Program-made: the position numbers and the translations under genes | Source: Dinoroseobacter sp. | GTDB taxonomy: Bacteria > Pseudomonadota > Alphaproteobacteria > Rhodobacterales > Rhodobacteraceae | NCBI GenBank assembly: GCA_030066795.1 | Contig: JASJAW010000003.1 | Location: 1-64,000 of the forward strand | Length of the DNA: 64,000 nt | Reading direction: 5' to 3' | The notes under the pieces: model-generated | Told to the model about the DNA's origin: nothing | What the model saw: the letters and a program-made list of their open reading frames with translations, nothing else | Database searches by the model: none | Part shown: positions 18,401-26,444 of the stretch, piece after piece | How the letters are laid out: every line of letters starts with the position of its first letter | Position numbering within the stretch: position 1 is the first letter of the stretch

Positions 18401-18925
18401 GAAGATCGGGCGCATCCCGCGCCCGCCACCGCCCCAGGACGCTTTGAGCATCAGTGGGAAGCCAATCCCCTCAGCCTCCGTCTTGATCGCCTTCATATCG
18501 TCGCCAAGCACTTCCGTGGCGGGCACGACCGGCACACCGGCCGCGATCGCCACTTTCCGGGCCGAGGCTTTGTCCCCAAGCGCGCGCATCGTCTCAGCCT
18601 TGGGGCCGATGAACGTGATCCCGTTGGCCGCACAGGCATCTACGAAATCCGGGTTCTCCGACAGCAGGCCGTAGCCCGGATGGATCGCATCCGCGCCACT
18701 TTCCTTGGCCACGCGGATGATCTCGTCGATGCTCAGATACGCCGCAACCGGCCCCAGCCCTTCACCAATCAGATAGGCCTCATCCGCCTTGAAGCGGTGC
18801 AGGCCCAGCTTGTCCTCGGTGGCATAGACCGCAACCGTCTTCTTCCCCAGCTCGTTCGCGGCACGCATCACGCGGATGGCAATTTCACCGCGGTTTGCGA
18901 TCAGGATCTTCTTGAAGTCGGTCAT
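15485..18925 (-). CDS. pyc: Pyruvate carboxylase
   Basis: Carboxylates pyruvate to oxaloacetate, refilling the TCA cycle. The 1146-residue single-chain enzyme has the full order: biotin carboxylase N, ATP-grasp and C domains (about 1-450, KILIANRGEIAIRVMRA at the start, GGGGRGM phosphate loop), carboxyltransferase barrel (about 535-810, TTMRDGHQSLLATRMR), allosteric linker, and biotinyl domain with Lys1112 in EAMKMETG. It follows the LldD-type gene by about 50 bases on the same strand, so lactate or glycolate oxidation and anaplerosis may be co-expressed. Confidence 0.97.
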   Translation of the reverse strand: MTDFKKILIANRGEIAIRVMRAANELGKKTVAVYATEDKLGLHRFKADEAYLIGEGLGPVAAYLSIDEIIRVAKESGADAIHPGYGLLSENPDFVDACAANGITFIGPKAETMRALGDKASARKVAIAAGVPVVPATEVLGDDMKAIKTEAEGIGFPLMLKASWGGGGRGMRPIFNADELPEKVLEGRREAEAAFGNGEGYLEKMITRARHVEVQILGDSHGTIYHLWERDCSVQRRNQKVVERAPAPYLSSAQRERICELGRKICAHVNYECAGTVEFLMDMDSGEFYFIEVNPRVQVEHTVTEEVTGIDIVRAQILIAEGKSLTEATGVASQYDVQLNGHAIQCRVTTEDPRNNFIPDYGRITAYRGATGMGIRLDGGTAYSGAVITRYYDSLLEKVTAWAPTPEAAIARMDRALREFRIRGVSTNIAFVENLLKHPTFLNNQYTTKFIDETEELFEFPKRRDRATRILRYISDISVNGHPETEGRALPPAQPRALKAPAPKAEAISGTRQLLDEKGPQAVADWMEAQKHLLITDTTMRDGHQSLLATRMRSIDMIRVAPTYAANLPGLFSVECWGGATFDVAYRFLQECPWQRLRDIREKMPNIMTQMLLRASNGVGYTNYPDNVVEAFVKQAALSGVDVFRVFDSLNWVENMRVAMDAVIEANKVCEGTICYTGDLLDSARPKYDLKYYVAMGKELKNAGAHVLGLKDMAGLLKPASATLLIKALKEEVGLPIHFHTHDTAGVACATILAASEAGVDAVDCAMDALSGNTSQATLGSVVEALRHTPRDTKLDIKSIREISDYWEAVRMEYAAFESGMQSPASEVYLHEMPGGQFTNLKAQARSLGLEERWHEVAQMYADVNQMFGDIVKVTPSSKVVGDMALLMVSQGLTREEVEDPTREVAFPDSVIDMMKGNLGQPPGGFPSGIVDKVLKGEKPDTERPGKHLAPIDLEATRADVAAQFPDYEIDDEDLNGYLMYPKVFTDYLTRHTEYGPVRTLPTRTFFYGMEPGDEISVGIDPGVTLEIRCQAISEPNEDGEVKVFFELNGQPRVVRIADRKARGSVQARPKAELGNPDHVGAPMPGVVASVVVQPGAKVKEGDLLLTIEAMKMETGIHAERDAVVKAVHVTPASQIDAKDLLIELG

Positions 18926-18977
18926 TGGGGCCTCTTCGTAGTGTCCGGCAACGGGGCCGTGTATATAGCGGTAAACT

Positions 18978-20141
18978 TTATTGTCCAGAGTGGTGTCCTG
19001 GTGGCGGCATAGTCAATTTGTTGCGCAGACCTTCGGGGCTTGGCAATCCCATCTGCCCGAGATTGGAAGCCATATCGTCGCGCAACAGCTCGATCACATG
19101 CGCACCGCCCTTTGCCCCAAGAGCGGCGATTGCGTAATAGAACGCCCGCCCGAGCATGACAAAGTCCGCGCCAAGGGCCAGCGCGCGCAGAATATCCAGC
19201 CCCCCACGAACGCCGCTATCAAAAATGATCGGGGTGTCAGGCAGCAGCGCCCGCACGTCCGGCAGCACCTCGATCGCGGCGCGGCAGCCGTCAAACTGGC
19301 GGCCCGAATGGTTCGACACCCAGATCGCGTCCACGCCAGCGTCAACCAGTGGCTGCGCATCGGCTGGATCCATGACGCCTTTGACGATCAGATGACCTTT
19401 CCATTCCTCCCGCAACGCGCGCAGATAGTCCCAACTCGGCGCCCCACGGATGATGTAGCCCGGATGCGCAAGATAGCCTTTCGATCCGGTCTCCTCGACA
19501 TAGCTTTCCACCAGCCGCAGCCGTGGGGTGCCGTTCTGAAGTGTCTCAAGCGCCCAGGCCGGGCGCAGCATGATCTGACGGAGCAGTCTGGGCGTGATCC
19601 GCGGCGGAATCTCGATACCGGCCTTGCGTTGCCGCTCCCGGCGCGAGGGCGCAGGCAGATCGACCGTCATCACCAATGTGCGAAACCCGGACTCCCAGGC
19701 TCTTTCAATGATGTCCCGCCGGATTTCCGGATCGGAGGGGGGATACAGCTGAAACCACCCCATCTCGCCCGCGATCGGGCCGATTTCCTCCGGCAGGCGT
19801 GTGGCGACCGTGGACAGACAAAAGGGCAGGCGGGCCTCACGCGCGGCGCGCGCCAGATGCTGCTCCGCCCCGGGCCAGATCAGGCCGGCCATACCCACGG
19901 GCGCGATGCCAAAGGGCGCGTCGTAGTCCTGCCCCAAAAACCGCGTTTCAAGCAGCGCAGGCTGCGGTCCCTTGAGGATCGCGGGATGAAACCGGATCGC
20001 TTCCAGCGCGGCCATGTTCCGCGCATGGGCGGTTTCGTCTCCGGTTGCACTGTCGAGGTACTCCCACACGAAATGGGGCATACGGCGGCGCGCTTTGCGG
20101 CGCAGGTCCTCGATGGTGGGATAACGATCCTGCAAATCCAT
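18978..20141 (-). CDS. lldD: FMN-dependent alpha-hydroxy-acid dehydrogenase (LldD-like)
   Basis: A 387-residue (beta/alpha)8 flavoprotein oxidising an L-2-hydroxy acid such as L-lactate to the keto acid. The start MDLQDRYPTIEDLRRKARRRMPHFVWEYLDSATGDE is typical; the catalytic His and Arg are in VSNHSGRQFDG and phosphate-binding GVRGGLDILRALALGAD follows. The family usually reads SNHGGRQ, so the Ser is a minor departure. An ATG four codons upstream (20153) is also possible. Substrate specificity (lactate, glycolate or mandelate) is not certain. Confidence 0.85.
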   Translation of the reverse strand: MDLQDRYPTIEDLRRKARRRMPHFVWEYLDSATGDETAHARNMAALEAIRFHPAILKGPQPALLETRFLGQDYDAPFGIAPVGMAGLIWPGAEQHLARAAREARLPFCLSTVATRLPEEIGPIAGEMGWFQLYPPSDPEIRRDIIERAWESGFRTLVMTVDLPAPSRRERQRKAGIEIPPRITPRLLRQIMLRPAWALETLQNGTPRLRLVESYVEETGSKGYLAHPGYIIRGAPSWDYLRALREEWKGHLIVKGVMDPADAQPLVDAGVDAIWVSNHSGRQFDGCRAAIEVLPDVRALLPDTPIIFDSGVRGGLDILRALALGADFVMLGRAFYYAIAALGAKGGAHVIELLRDDMASNLGQMGLPSPEGLRNKLTMPPPGHHSGQ

Positions 20142-20271
20142 ATCGGGGATCATACCCGCCCGCCCGAGGCGCGAAAGCCGAAATATCGACACTTGCCAAC
20201 GGGTTGGGACGGGATGTGAACGAAAGAAGAACACTCTTTCCCTCGGCCCCTGCGCAAGCTAGGTTTACCGC

Positions 20272-22734
20272 ATGAGCAGTTTTGACGACTCCGACGCGTT
20301 CGAGGCCGGCGCGGCCCTGTCGCTGTCCCAGCGGGCGATGGCCTCACGGCCAGCGCCTTATCTCGACGGCCTGAACCCCGCGCAGCGTGCAGCGGTTGAA
20401 GCGTTGGAGGGGCCGGTTCTGATGCTCGCAGGCGCGGGCACCGGCAAAACCCGCGCCCTGACCGCGCGCATCGCGCATCTGCTCTCAACAGGTACCGCGC
20501 GGCCGAATGAAATCCTTGCCGTGACCTTCACCAATAAGGCCGCGCGGGAAATGCGCGAGCGGGTCAGCCGGATGATGAACGCGCCGATCGAAGGGATGCC
20601 GTGGCTCGGCACCTTTCACGCGATCTGCGTGAAGCTTCTGCGCCGCCATGCCGAACTGGTTACCGGCCCGAACGATCTGCACCTGAAGACCAACTTCACC
20701 ATCCTCGACACCGACGACCAGATCCGCCTGATGAAGCAGGTGATCGCGGCGGCCAATATTGATGAGAAACGTTGGCCCGCGCGCCAGCTTGCCCACATCA
20801 TCGACGGCTGGAAAAACCGCGCGATCGTCCCGGATAAAGTGCCGGTTGAAGATGCGGGCGCTTTCAACTCCAAGGGTCCCGCGCTTTATGGGGCCTACCA
20901 GCAACGCCTGCTGGAACTGAACGCGGTCGATTTCGGCGACCTGCTGATGCACGTGATCGGCATTTTCCAGCGCCAAGAGGACGTACTCGCCCAATACCGC
21001 CGCTGGTTCCGCTACATCCTTGTCGACGAGTATCAGGACACCAACGTCGCCCAATACCTCTGGCTGCGCCTGCTTGCGGGCGGGCACAATAACATCTGCT
21101 GCGTGGGTGATGATGACCAGTCGATCTATGGCTGGCGCGGCGCCGAAGTCGGCAACATCCTCCGGTTCGAGAAGGACTTCCCCGGCGCGCAGGTGATCCG
21201 GCTCGAACAGAACTACCGCTCCACCGGCCATATCCTTGCCGCCGCCTCGGGCGTGATCGCGGCCAATGCAGGCCGGCTCGGCAAAACACTATTTACCGAA
21301 GGCGAGGATGGCGAAAAAGTCCGCCTGATCGGCCATTGGGATGGCGAGGAAGAAGCCCGCTGGATCGGAGAAGAGATCGAGGCGATGCAGGGCGGCACCC
21401 GCGGGCTGGACCCCTATGGCCTTGATAAGATGGCGATCCTCGTCCGCGCCTCCCACCAGATGCGCGCCTTTGAGGACCGCTTCCTGACCATCGGTTTGCC
21501 GTACCGCGTCATCGGCGGGCCTCGCTTCTACGAGCGGATGGAGATCCGCGATGCCATGGCCTATTTTCGCGTCGTGACCTCGCCGGACGACGATCTCGCA
21601 TTCGAGCGGATCGTGAACACCCCCAAGCGGGGCTTAGGCGAAAAGGCGCAGCAGAAAATCCAGCACGCCGCCCGCACCAATGGCACCTCGCTCTACGAGG
21701 GCGCACGCCTCCTGCTCGCTGCCAAGGGGCTGACCGGCAAGGGCGCAAAAGAGCTTGGACTTCTGCTCGACGGGATCGCCCGCTGGCGCCGCATGGCCGC
21801 CCCGAAAGCTGCCCCCGCGGCCGATGACAGCGTGATTGACGATGGCGAGGTGTCGCTGTTCGAGACCGCCAAGCCCGAGATGTCTCATGTGGAACTGGCG
21901 CAGGTGGTCCTTGATGAGTCCGGCTACACCGATATGTGGCAGAACGACAAAACGCCCGAAGCGCCGGGGCGGCTCGAGAACCTCAAGGAACTCGTCAAAG
22001 CGCTCGAAGGGTTCGAGAACCTGCAAGGCTTCCTCGAACACGTCTCTCTCGTGATGGACAATGCCTCGGATGCCGAGGAGCCCAAGGTGTCCATCATGAC
22101 GCTCCATGCCGCCAAGGGCCTCGAGTTCCCGGTCGTGTTCCTGCCGGGGTGGGAGGATGGGCTCTTCCCGTCCCAACGTTCCATGGATGAAAGCGGGCTT
22201 GCGGGCCTCGAGGAGGAACGTCGCCTCGCCTATGTCGGCATCACCCGGGCGGAGGAGGTGTGCACGATCTCCTTCGCGGGCAACCGGCAGGTGTTCGGCC
22301 AATGGCAGAGCCAGATGCCTTCGCGCTTTATCGACGAACTGCCCGAAGATCATGTCGAGGTGCTCACGCCCCCGGGCCTCTATGGCGGGGCTTTCGGCGC
22401 GGCGGCACCGCAAGGCATAATGCGCGGCAGCGATCTGGAGACCCGCGCGACCGAGGCGAACGTCTACAATTCCCCCGGCTGGCGGCGGATGCAAGCGAAC
22501 GCAGGCGCGCGCGGCACGGCACAGCCGCGCGAGGCCAGGAACATGGTCATCGACGCCACCGCCCAGCCCGTCTTCGGCCCCGGCGACCGGGTCTTCCACA
22601 AGAAGTTTGGCTACGGCGCCGTCACCGAGGTGGAAGGCGACAAGCTGGAGATCGCGTTTGACAAGGCAGGCATGAAAAAGCTGGTGGCAAGCTTCGTTGT
22701 CGCTGCCGAGAAGGCCGACGACGTGCCATTCTGA
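20272..22734 (+). CDS. ATP-dependent 3'-5' DNA helicase (UvrD/PcrA family)
   Basis: An 820-residue superfamily 1A helicase. Q motif LNPAQRAAVEA, Walker A AGAGTGKT (Lys59), motif II VDEYQDTN, motif III GDDDQSIYGWRGA, motif IV RLEQNYRSTGHI, motif V MTLHAAKGLEFPVVFLPG and motif VI YVGITRAEE are all intact. The C-terminal 60 residues (VFGPGDRVFHKKFGYGAVTEVEGDKLEIAFD) form the PcrA/UvrD tudor-like domain that contacts RNA polymerase. Expected roles are nucleotide excision and mismatch repair and clearing of stalled transcription. It starts about 130 bases from the divergent lldD start. Confidence 0.95.
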   Translation: MSSFDDSDAFEAGAALSLSQRAMASRPAPYLDGLNPAQRAAVEALEGPVLMLAGAGTGKTRALTARIAHLLSTGTARPNEILAVTFTNKAAREMRERVSRMMNAPIEGMPWLGTFHAICVKLLRRHAELVTGPNDLHLKTNFTILDTDDQIRLMKQVIAAANIDEKRWPARQLAHIIDGWKNRAIVPDKVPVEDAGAFNSKGPALYGAYQQRLLELNAVDFGDLLMHVIGIFQRQEDVLAQYRRWFRYILVDEYQDTNVAQYLWLRLLAGGHNNICCVGDDDQSIYGWRGAEVGNILRFEKDFPGAQVIRLEQNYRSTGHILAAASGVIAANAGRLGKTLFTEGEDGEKVRLIGHWDGEEEARWIGEEIEAMQGGTRGLDPYGLDKMAILVRASHQMRAFEDRFLTIGLPYRVIGGPRFYERMEIRDAMAYFRVVTSPDDDLAFERIVNTPKRGLGEKAQQKIQHAARTNGTSLYEGARLLLAAKGLTGKGAKELGLLLDGIARWRRMAAPKAAPAADDSVIDDGEVSLFETAKPEMSHVELAQVVLDESGYTDMWQNDKTPEAPGRLENLKELVKALEGFENLQGFLEHVSLVMDNASDAEEPKVSIMTLHAAKGLEFPVVFLPGWEDGLFPSQRSMDESGLAGLEEERRLAYVGITRAEEVCTISFAGNRQVFGQWQSQMPSRFIDELPEDHVEVLTPPGLYGGAFGAAAPQGIMRGSDLETRATEANVYNSPGWRRMQANAGARGTAQPREARNMVIDATAQPVFGPGDRVFHKKFGYGAVTEVEGDKLEIAFDKAGMKKLVASFVVAAEKADDVPF

Positions 22735-22817
22735 ACAAAGTATGAAGGGCTGTCTTGGCGCAGGGGATCACGGCCCTTAGCGTCGTGGGATATTCCGTTT
22801 TGCGCAAAGGATAGTCC

Positions 22818-23315
22818 ATGCCGCCCACGCCCAGAAGTTTCTCCCATATCGGTCTGTCGGTCCCGGACGTGGACGCGGCTGTGAAATTTTACGCCGAAGT
22901 GCTCGGGTTCTACGTGATTATGGCTCCGACCGACGTGGTCGAAGATGACAGCGATATCGGGATCATGTGCACCGATGTCTTTGGCCCTGCCTGGAAGAAG
23001 CTGCGGATCGCCCATATGGCGACCGCCGACCGGGTCGGCATCGAGCTTTTCCAGTTCGAAGGCAATCACACGCCTGAGAACAATCTCGACTACCGCAGAA
23101 CCGGCACGTTCCATTTCTGCGTTCAGGACCCCGATGTGGAAGGCCTTGTTGAAAAGATCGTGGCCCATGGCGGCAAGCAGCGTATGCCGATCCGCTATTA
23201 CTATCCGGGAGAGAAGCCTTACCGCATGGTCTATGTCGAAGACCCGTTCGGCATCGTGTTCGAGATCTACAGCCACTCCTACGAGCTGACCTATTCCTCG
23301 GGGGCCTATTCCTGA
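22818..23315 (+). CDS. VOC-superfamily (glyoxalase-like) protein
   Basis: A 165-residue protein with two beta-alpha-beta-beta-beta modules of the vicinal oxygen chelate fold. Metal-binding candidates are His in FSHIGLSVPDVDAAVKFYAEVLGF, Glu in VGIELFQFEG, His in GTFHFCVQDPD and Glu in GIVFEIYSHSYE, the pattern of metal-dependent lyases and dioxygenases. Substrate is unknown. AAAGGATA precedes the ATG. Its 3' end overlaps the convergent Hint-domain gene by 10 bases. Confidence 0.8.
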   Translation: MPPTPRSFSHIGLSVPDVDAAVKFYAEVLGFYVIMAPTDVVEDDSDIGIMCTDVFGPAWKKLRIAHMATADRVGIELFQFEGNHTPENNLDYRRTGTFHFCVQDPDVEGLVEKIVAHGGKQRMPIRYYYPGEKPYRMVYVEDPFGIVFEIYSHSYELTYSSGAYS

Positions 23316-25177
23316 GGGCTGTCCGCCTCTGCAGCGGCCCCGGTCAACAAGCGCGCCTCGTAGGATTTGAGGATAGGGCGCACGGCTGCGGCGTCTTCGG
23401 CGCCCTGACCGAAACGGTCCGGAAACAGGCGTTTCAACTCCCGCTCGGTCGCGCTGACGGTGTCTTTCAGGGCGTAGGAGCCCGGAAAATACGTTTCCGA
23501 CCAAAGGCCTTCGCTGCGCACAAGCTCATGGTCGTCGAAAAGCAGGTGGACGTATTCTACAAGCGGTGTGGTGCGGTCGGGTACTATCCTGTCCCCATCG
23601 CAGAGGTGTTTGGCGGCGACGAGGCATTCGCTTACCCCAAAGAACAGCTCCGCCCGCCAATCAGACACAAGAACACGGTGCTGGGGTGACACGCGCAGAT
23701 CGGACGCAGCGCCCAATGCGCCGGCCTTGATCAGGATCGCCGTGTTGTCGCCATACGCGGGGACGGTGGCGCGCCCGACCCACCGCACGGCTTGCGCGCC
23801 GTTGTCTTTCGTCATCACGAGGTCGCCGGGCTGAAGCGTCTGCACCGGGCGGGGCCCGTCGGGCGTGTCGATCAGCGTGCCTGCGACGAAACAGGGGAAG
23901 GGCTCAACCGTAATCGCGTTGATGTTGAAGTTCTGATTGGCGTTTCCTGCTGGTGGCGGGACGTCCAGACTTCCATCGTTGTCGGTGTCGAGGTCGGTTC
24001 GCTGACGCGCAATAACCGTGGCGCGCAGGTTGCCGTTGATGTCGCGGAAGCTCTCGTCGAGCGAGAAAGCCAGTTTTCCGTCGTTGCCACTGCCGTTCGG
24101 AATTTCCGCGCTGTCCGCGGTTGTAAAAAAAGAATCCCCTTGTTCAGTCGTATTTTGGTTTTCGCCGCCAGATTCCTTGACCTTGATCACCCCGTCGAAC
24201 TCTATTTCGAAAGGTGCGCCGCTGGCTGGGAATACGGTAATCCGGTTGATGTAAACCTCGTTAAAGTCGAACTCTCCATCCAGCCGCCCGCCGGTCTGAA
24301 TGCCGTTGGCGTTGATCGCGACGACGACGATATCGTCAGGTTCGAACGCAAAGATCGGATCAATCGTGGTCTCACCACCGTCGCTTGAAATAGAGTCCCA
24401 GAACGCCACCCGATCCCCGGTGAAGTAAATATCGATAGTGTTCTCACTGCCGATTGGCTGCGGAATGCCACCCAGGTTCCCTGTGTTGAAATCGAAGCCC
24501 GTACCCGATGGGTTCTGCGTTCCGCCGCCATCTGCGGTCGTCCAGTTGGTCTCGTCCCCGATCAGGCGCAGTAATTCGTCGCGTAAAACTTCAGGTGGGG
24601 CATTGAAGCTCTGGCTGCCGATTGCGAGCACCGGATCGAAGATCATGAAATCGTTATCGCCGTCGATCGTGACCGTGCCCGTATCGGGGCCGAGCCCGGT
24701 ATTGGTCAGAACCGGCCCGCCCGGATCGCCTTCTTCTTCCTGCGCGATCATGTTGATGAAATTGATCGGCTCGGTCGGGCTCGCCGGGACCAGCGCGCGG
24801 GCGCCGGCGTCATAGACAACGTTCTGGACGGCCCAGAACTGCTCGTTTCCCTGGGCCAACGCGCCGCCGCCCTGTTCGTAATCGACGGTCCCGATCGGGG
24901 CCACGCCCGGCTCGGTCCCGATTGAAAAGCTGGCGCTTGGCCCGCCATCGCCGCGCGAGATCATGTCGACAGTGACAACCGTTCCGGCGTCGATCCCACC
25001 TGCGGGCACTGTCCATTTGAAGACCTGTTCGCCGGGCGCAAAGGACGTGCCGTTCCATTCGCTGTCAGTAAAGTAGATCTCTTCGCCCGCAGCGATCGCC
25101 GCCGTCGTCAGAAAGACAACGTCGTCATTGTCGGAATCCCATCCGATGAAAACAAGATCACCAGGGTTCAGGGCCAC
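23306..25177 (-). CDS. Large Hint-domain (Hint_2) surface-type protein
   Basis: A 623-residue protein with an acidic Gly/Asp/Asn-rich N-terminal 420 residues, possibly a lamin-tail-like or beta-sandwich adhesin region (LNPGDLVFIGWDSDNDDVVFLTT), and a C-terminal Hint domain from Cys429 (PCFVAGTLIDTPDGPRPVQTLQPGDLV) to about residue 580 with VSPQHRVLVSDW as the His-containing block. Bacterial Hint domains of this type are common and multicopy in Rhodobacteraceae and may self-cleave. No classical signal peptide is present, so type I secretion is plausible. It overlaps the VOC gene end. Confidence 0.75.
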   Translation of the reverse strand: MALNPGDLVFIGWDSDNDDVVFLTTAAIAAGEEIYFTDSEWNGTSFAPGEQVFKWTVPAGGIDAGTVVTVDMISRGDGGPSASFSIGTEPGVAPIGTVDYEQGGGALAQGNEQFWAVQNVVYDAGARALVPASPTEPINFINMIAQEEEGDPGGPVLTNTGLGPDTGTVTIDGDNDFMIFDPVLAIGSQSFNAPPEVLRDELLRLIGDETNWTTADGGGTQNPSGTGFDFNTGNLGGIPQPIGSENTIDIYFTGDRVAFWDSISSDGGETTIDPIFAFEPDDIVVVAINANGIQTGGRLDGEFDFNEVYINRITVFPASGAPFEIEFDGVIKVKESGGENQNTTEQGDSFFTTADSAEIPNGSGNDGKLAFSLDESFRDINGNLRATVIARQRTDLDTDNDGSLDVPPPAGNANQNFNINAITVEPFPCFVAGTLIDTPDGPRPVQTLQPGDLVMTKDNGAQAVRWVGRATVPAYGDNTAILIKAGALGAASDLRVSPQHRVLVSDWRAELFFGVSECLVAAKHLCDGDRIVPDRTTPLVEYVHLLFDDHELVRSEGLWSETYFPGSYALKDTVSATERELKRLFPDRFGQGAEDAAAVRPILKSYEARLLTGAAAEADSPQE

Positions 25178-25310
25178 TGCGCGGTCTCTTTGCCTCCCAC
25201 TGAACCGCTCTGTGGCGGTCGCCGCGAAAGATTATCCGACAAAGGGCTGGAAACGCCAGAGCGCAAAGTCACTTCTGCCAGGCAGTGTCGCACCGTCACG
25301 AAAGGGTGAA

Positions 25311-25910
25311 TCAGCCTGCAAGAACCGGCCAGAGGGAGGCGATCAGCAAGGTCGCACAGCTCCAGTTGAACGCGCGCAGACGGGCAGGGGAGCTCAGAAA
25401 CCGTGCGACTTGAGTCCCCATCCACGCCCACACCGAGACCGACGGGAAGTTCGTTGCACAGAAGACAACCGCGACCAGAAGCGCGCCGAACCAACCAGCC
25501 TCTGGCGTGGCATACACAGTGACAGCGGTGACGCCCATCACCCAGGCCTTTGGGTTAACCCATTGAAATGCGGCAGCTTGTAGGAAGGTGAATGGTTTGC
25601 CCTCGCGCCCTCCCGCCTCCGGAGCGGCGGCATGCGCAATTTTCCAGGCCAGCCAGCCCATATACAGGACGCTCAGGATCTTGAGGACCGTGTGCGTGAC
25701 GGGCCATGTCACAAAGACCTGCCCGAGCCCCAGGCCCAGCAGCAGCACCATAAAAGCATGCCCCAGGCTGATGCCCATCATATGCGGCATTGAGCGACGC
25801 AATCCGAAATTCGCGCCCGAGGCCAGCAACATGAGGTTATTTGGCCCCGGTGTGATGGACGAGACAAAGGCGAAGGCGATGAGACCAAGGAGGAGTTCGT
25901 TAGATATCAT
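25311..25910 (-). CDS. LysE-family amino acid exporter
   Basis: A 199-residue inner-membrane protein with six hydrophobic segments. The family signature is in the first segment and loop (FVSSITPGPNNLMLLASGANFGLRRSMPHMMGISLGH) and FQWVNPKAWVMGVTAVTVY is the second conserved block. LysE/RhtB proteins export amino acids or homoserine lactones; the substrate is unknown. It diverges from an Lrp-type regulator gene, the usual arrangement for exporters controlled by their neighbour. Confidence 0.88.
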   Translation of the reverse strand: MISNELLLGLIAFAFVSSITPGPNNLMLLASGANFGLRRSMPHMMGISLGHAFMVLLLGLGLGQVFVTWPVTHTVLKILSVLYMGWLAWKIAHAAAPEAGGREGKPFTFLQAAAFQWVNPKAWVMGVTAVTVYATPEAGWFGALLVAVVFCATNFPSVSVWAWMGTQVARFLSSPARLRAFNWSCATLLIASLWPVLAG

Positions 25911-25912
25911 AT

Positions 25913-25951
25913 CGCAATAATTGCGCAGCTTCGCGACAATTGAATTGCGAA
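25913..25951. promoter_or_regulatory. Candidate Lrp-type operator region between lysE and lrp
   Basis: CGCAATAATTGCG (25913-25925) is a perfect palindrome with 6-base arms, starting three bases before the lysE start codon. Next to it TTCGC (25930-25934) and GCGAA (25947-25951) form a second inverted repeat around CAATTGAATT. The 72-base divergent gap must hold both promoters, so a regulator bound here would affect both genes. Confidence 0.4.
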
Positions 25952-25982
25952 CTTCTGCGTTAATCGTCTAATTTTGCAATTT

Positions 25983-26435
25983 ATGACGGAAATCGATGGC
26001 ATTAACTCCCATATATTGCGCGAGCTTTCGCGAGATGGGCGAATCTCCAACCTCGAGCTTGCAGAGCGGGTTGGTCTGTCGCCATCGGCCTGCCTGCGCC
26101 GGGTGCAGGAGCTTGAGCGTTCGGGAATCATCAAGGGCTACCGGGCTGTGCTCGACCGTAGTCTTCTGGGGCGTGGCTTTACGGTTCTGATGGCGGTCAG
26201 CCTGTCTGAGCATACAAAAGACCAGCAGCGCGCCTTCGAGCGTGCCGTTCAGGGGGCGCCGGAAGTGCTGGAGTGCCACAATGTGACAGGCGCGGTGGAG
26301 TACTTTCTGAGGGTTGAAGTCGCCGATCTTGCAGCCTTCAAACGCTTTCACACGGATGTTCTTGGCACGCTTCCACAAGTGACCTCCATCACCAGTTATG
26401 TCGTCATGGACAGTCCCAAGGACGACCGGGGGTGA
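25983..26435 (+). CDS. Lrp/AsnC-family transcriptional regulator
   Basis: A 150-residue regulator: winged helix-turn-helix at residues 5-60 (INSHILRELSRDGRISNLELAERVGLSPSACLRRVQELERSGII) and an RAM ligand-binding domain at about 65-145. Start ATG 25983 gives the standard MTEIDGINSHIL; an in-frame TTG at 25974 is less likely. Divergent from a LysE exporter, it probably controls export in response to the exported amino acid. It ends ten bases before the terminator of the convergent small RNA. Confidence 0.9.
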   Translation: MTEIDGINSHILRELSRDGRISNLELAERVGLSPSACLRRVQELERSGIIKGYRAVLDRSLLGRGFTVLMAVSLSEHTKDQQRAFERAVQGAPEVLECHNVTGAVEYFLRVEVADLAAFKRFHTDVLGTLPQVTSITSYVVMDSPKDDRG

Positions 26436-26444
26436 TCATGCCGG

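Noticed and set aside
18981-20219. 412-residue plus-strand ORF
   Set aside because: Mirror of the LldD-type gene in a GC-rich frame; composition Arg/Pro/His-rich, no domain.
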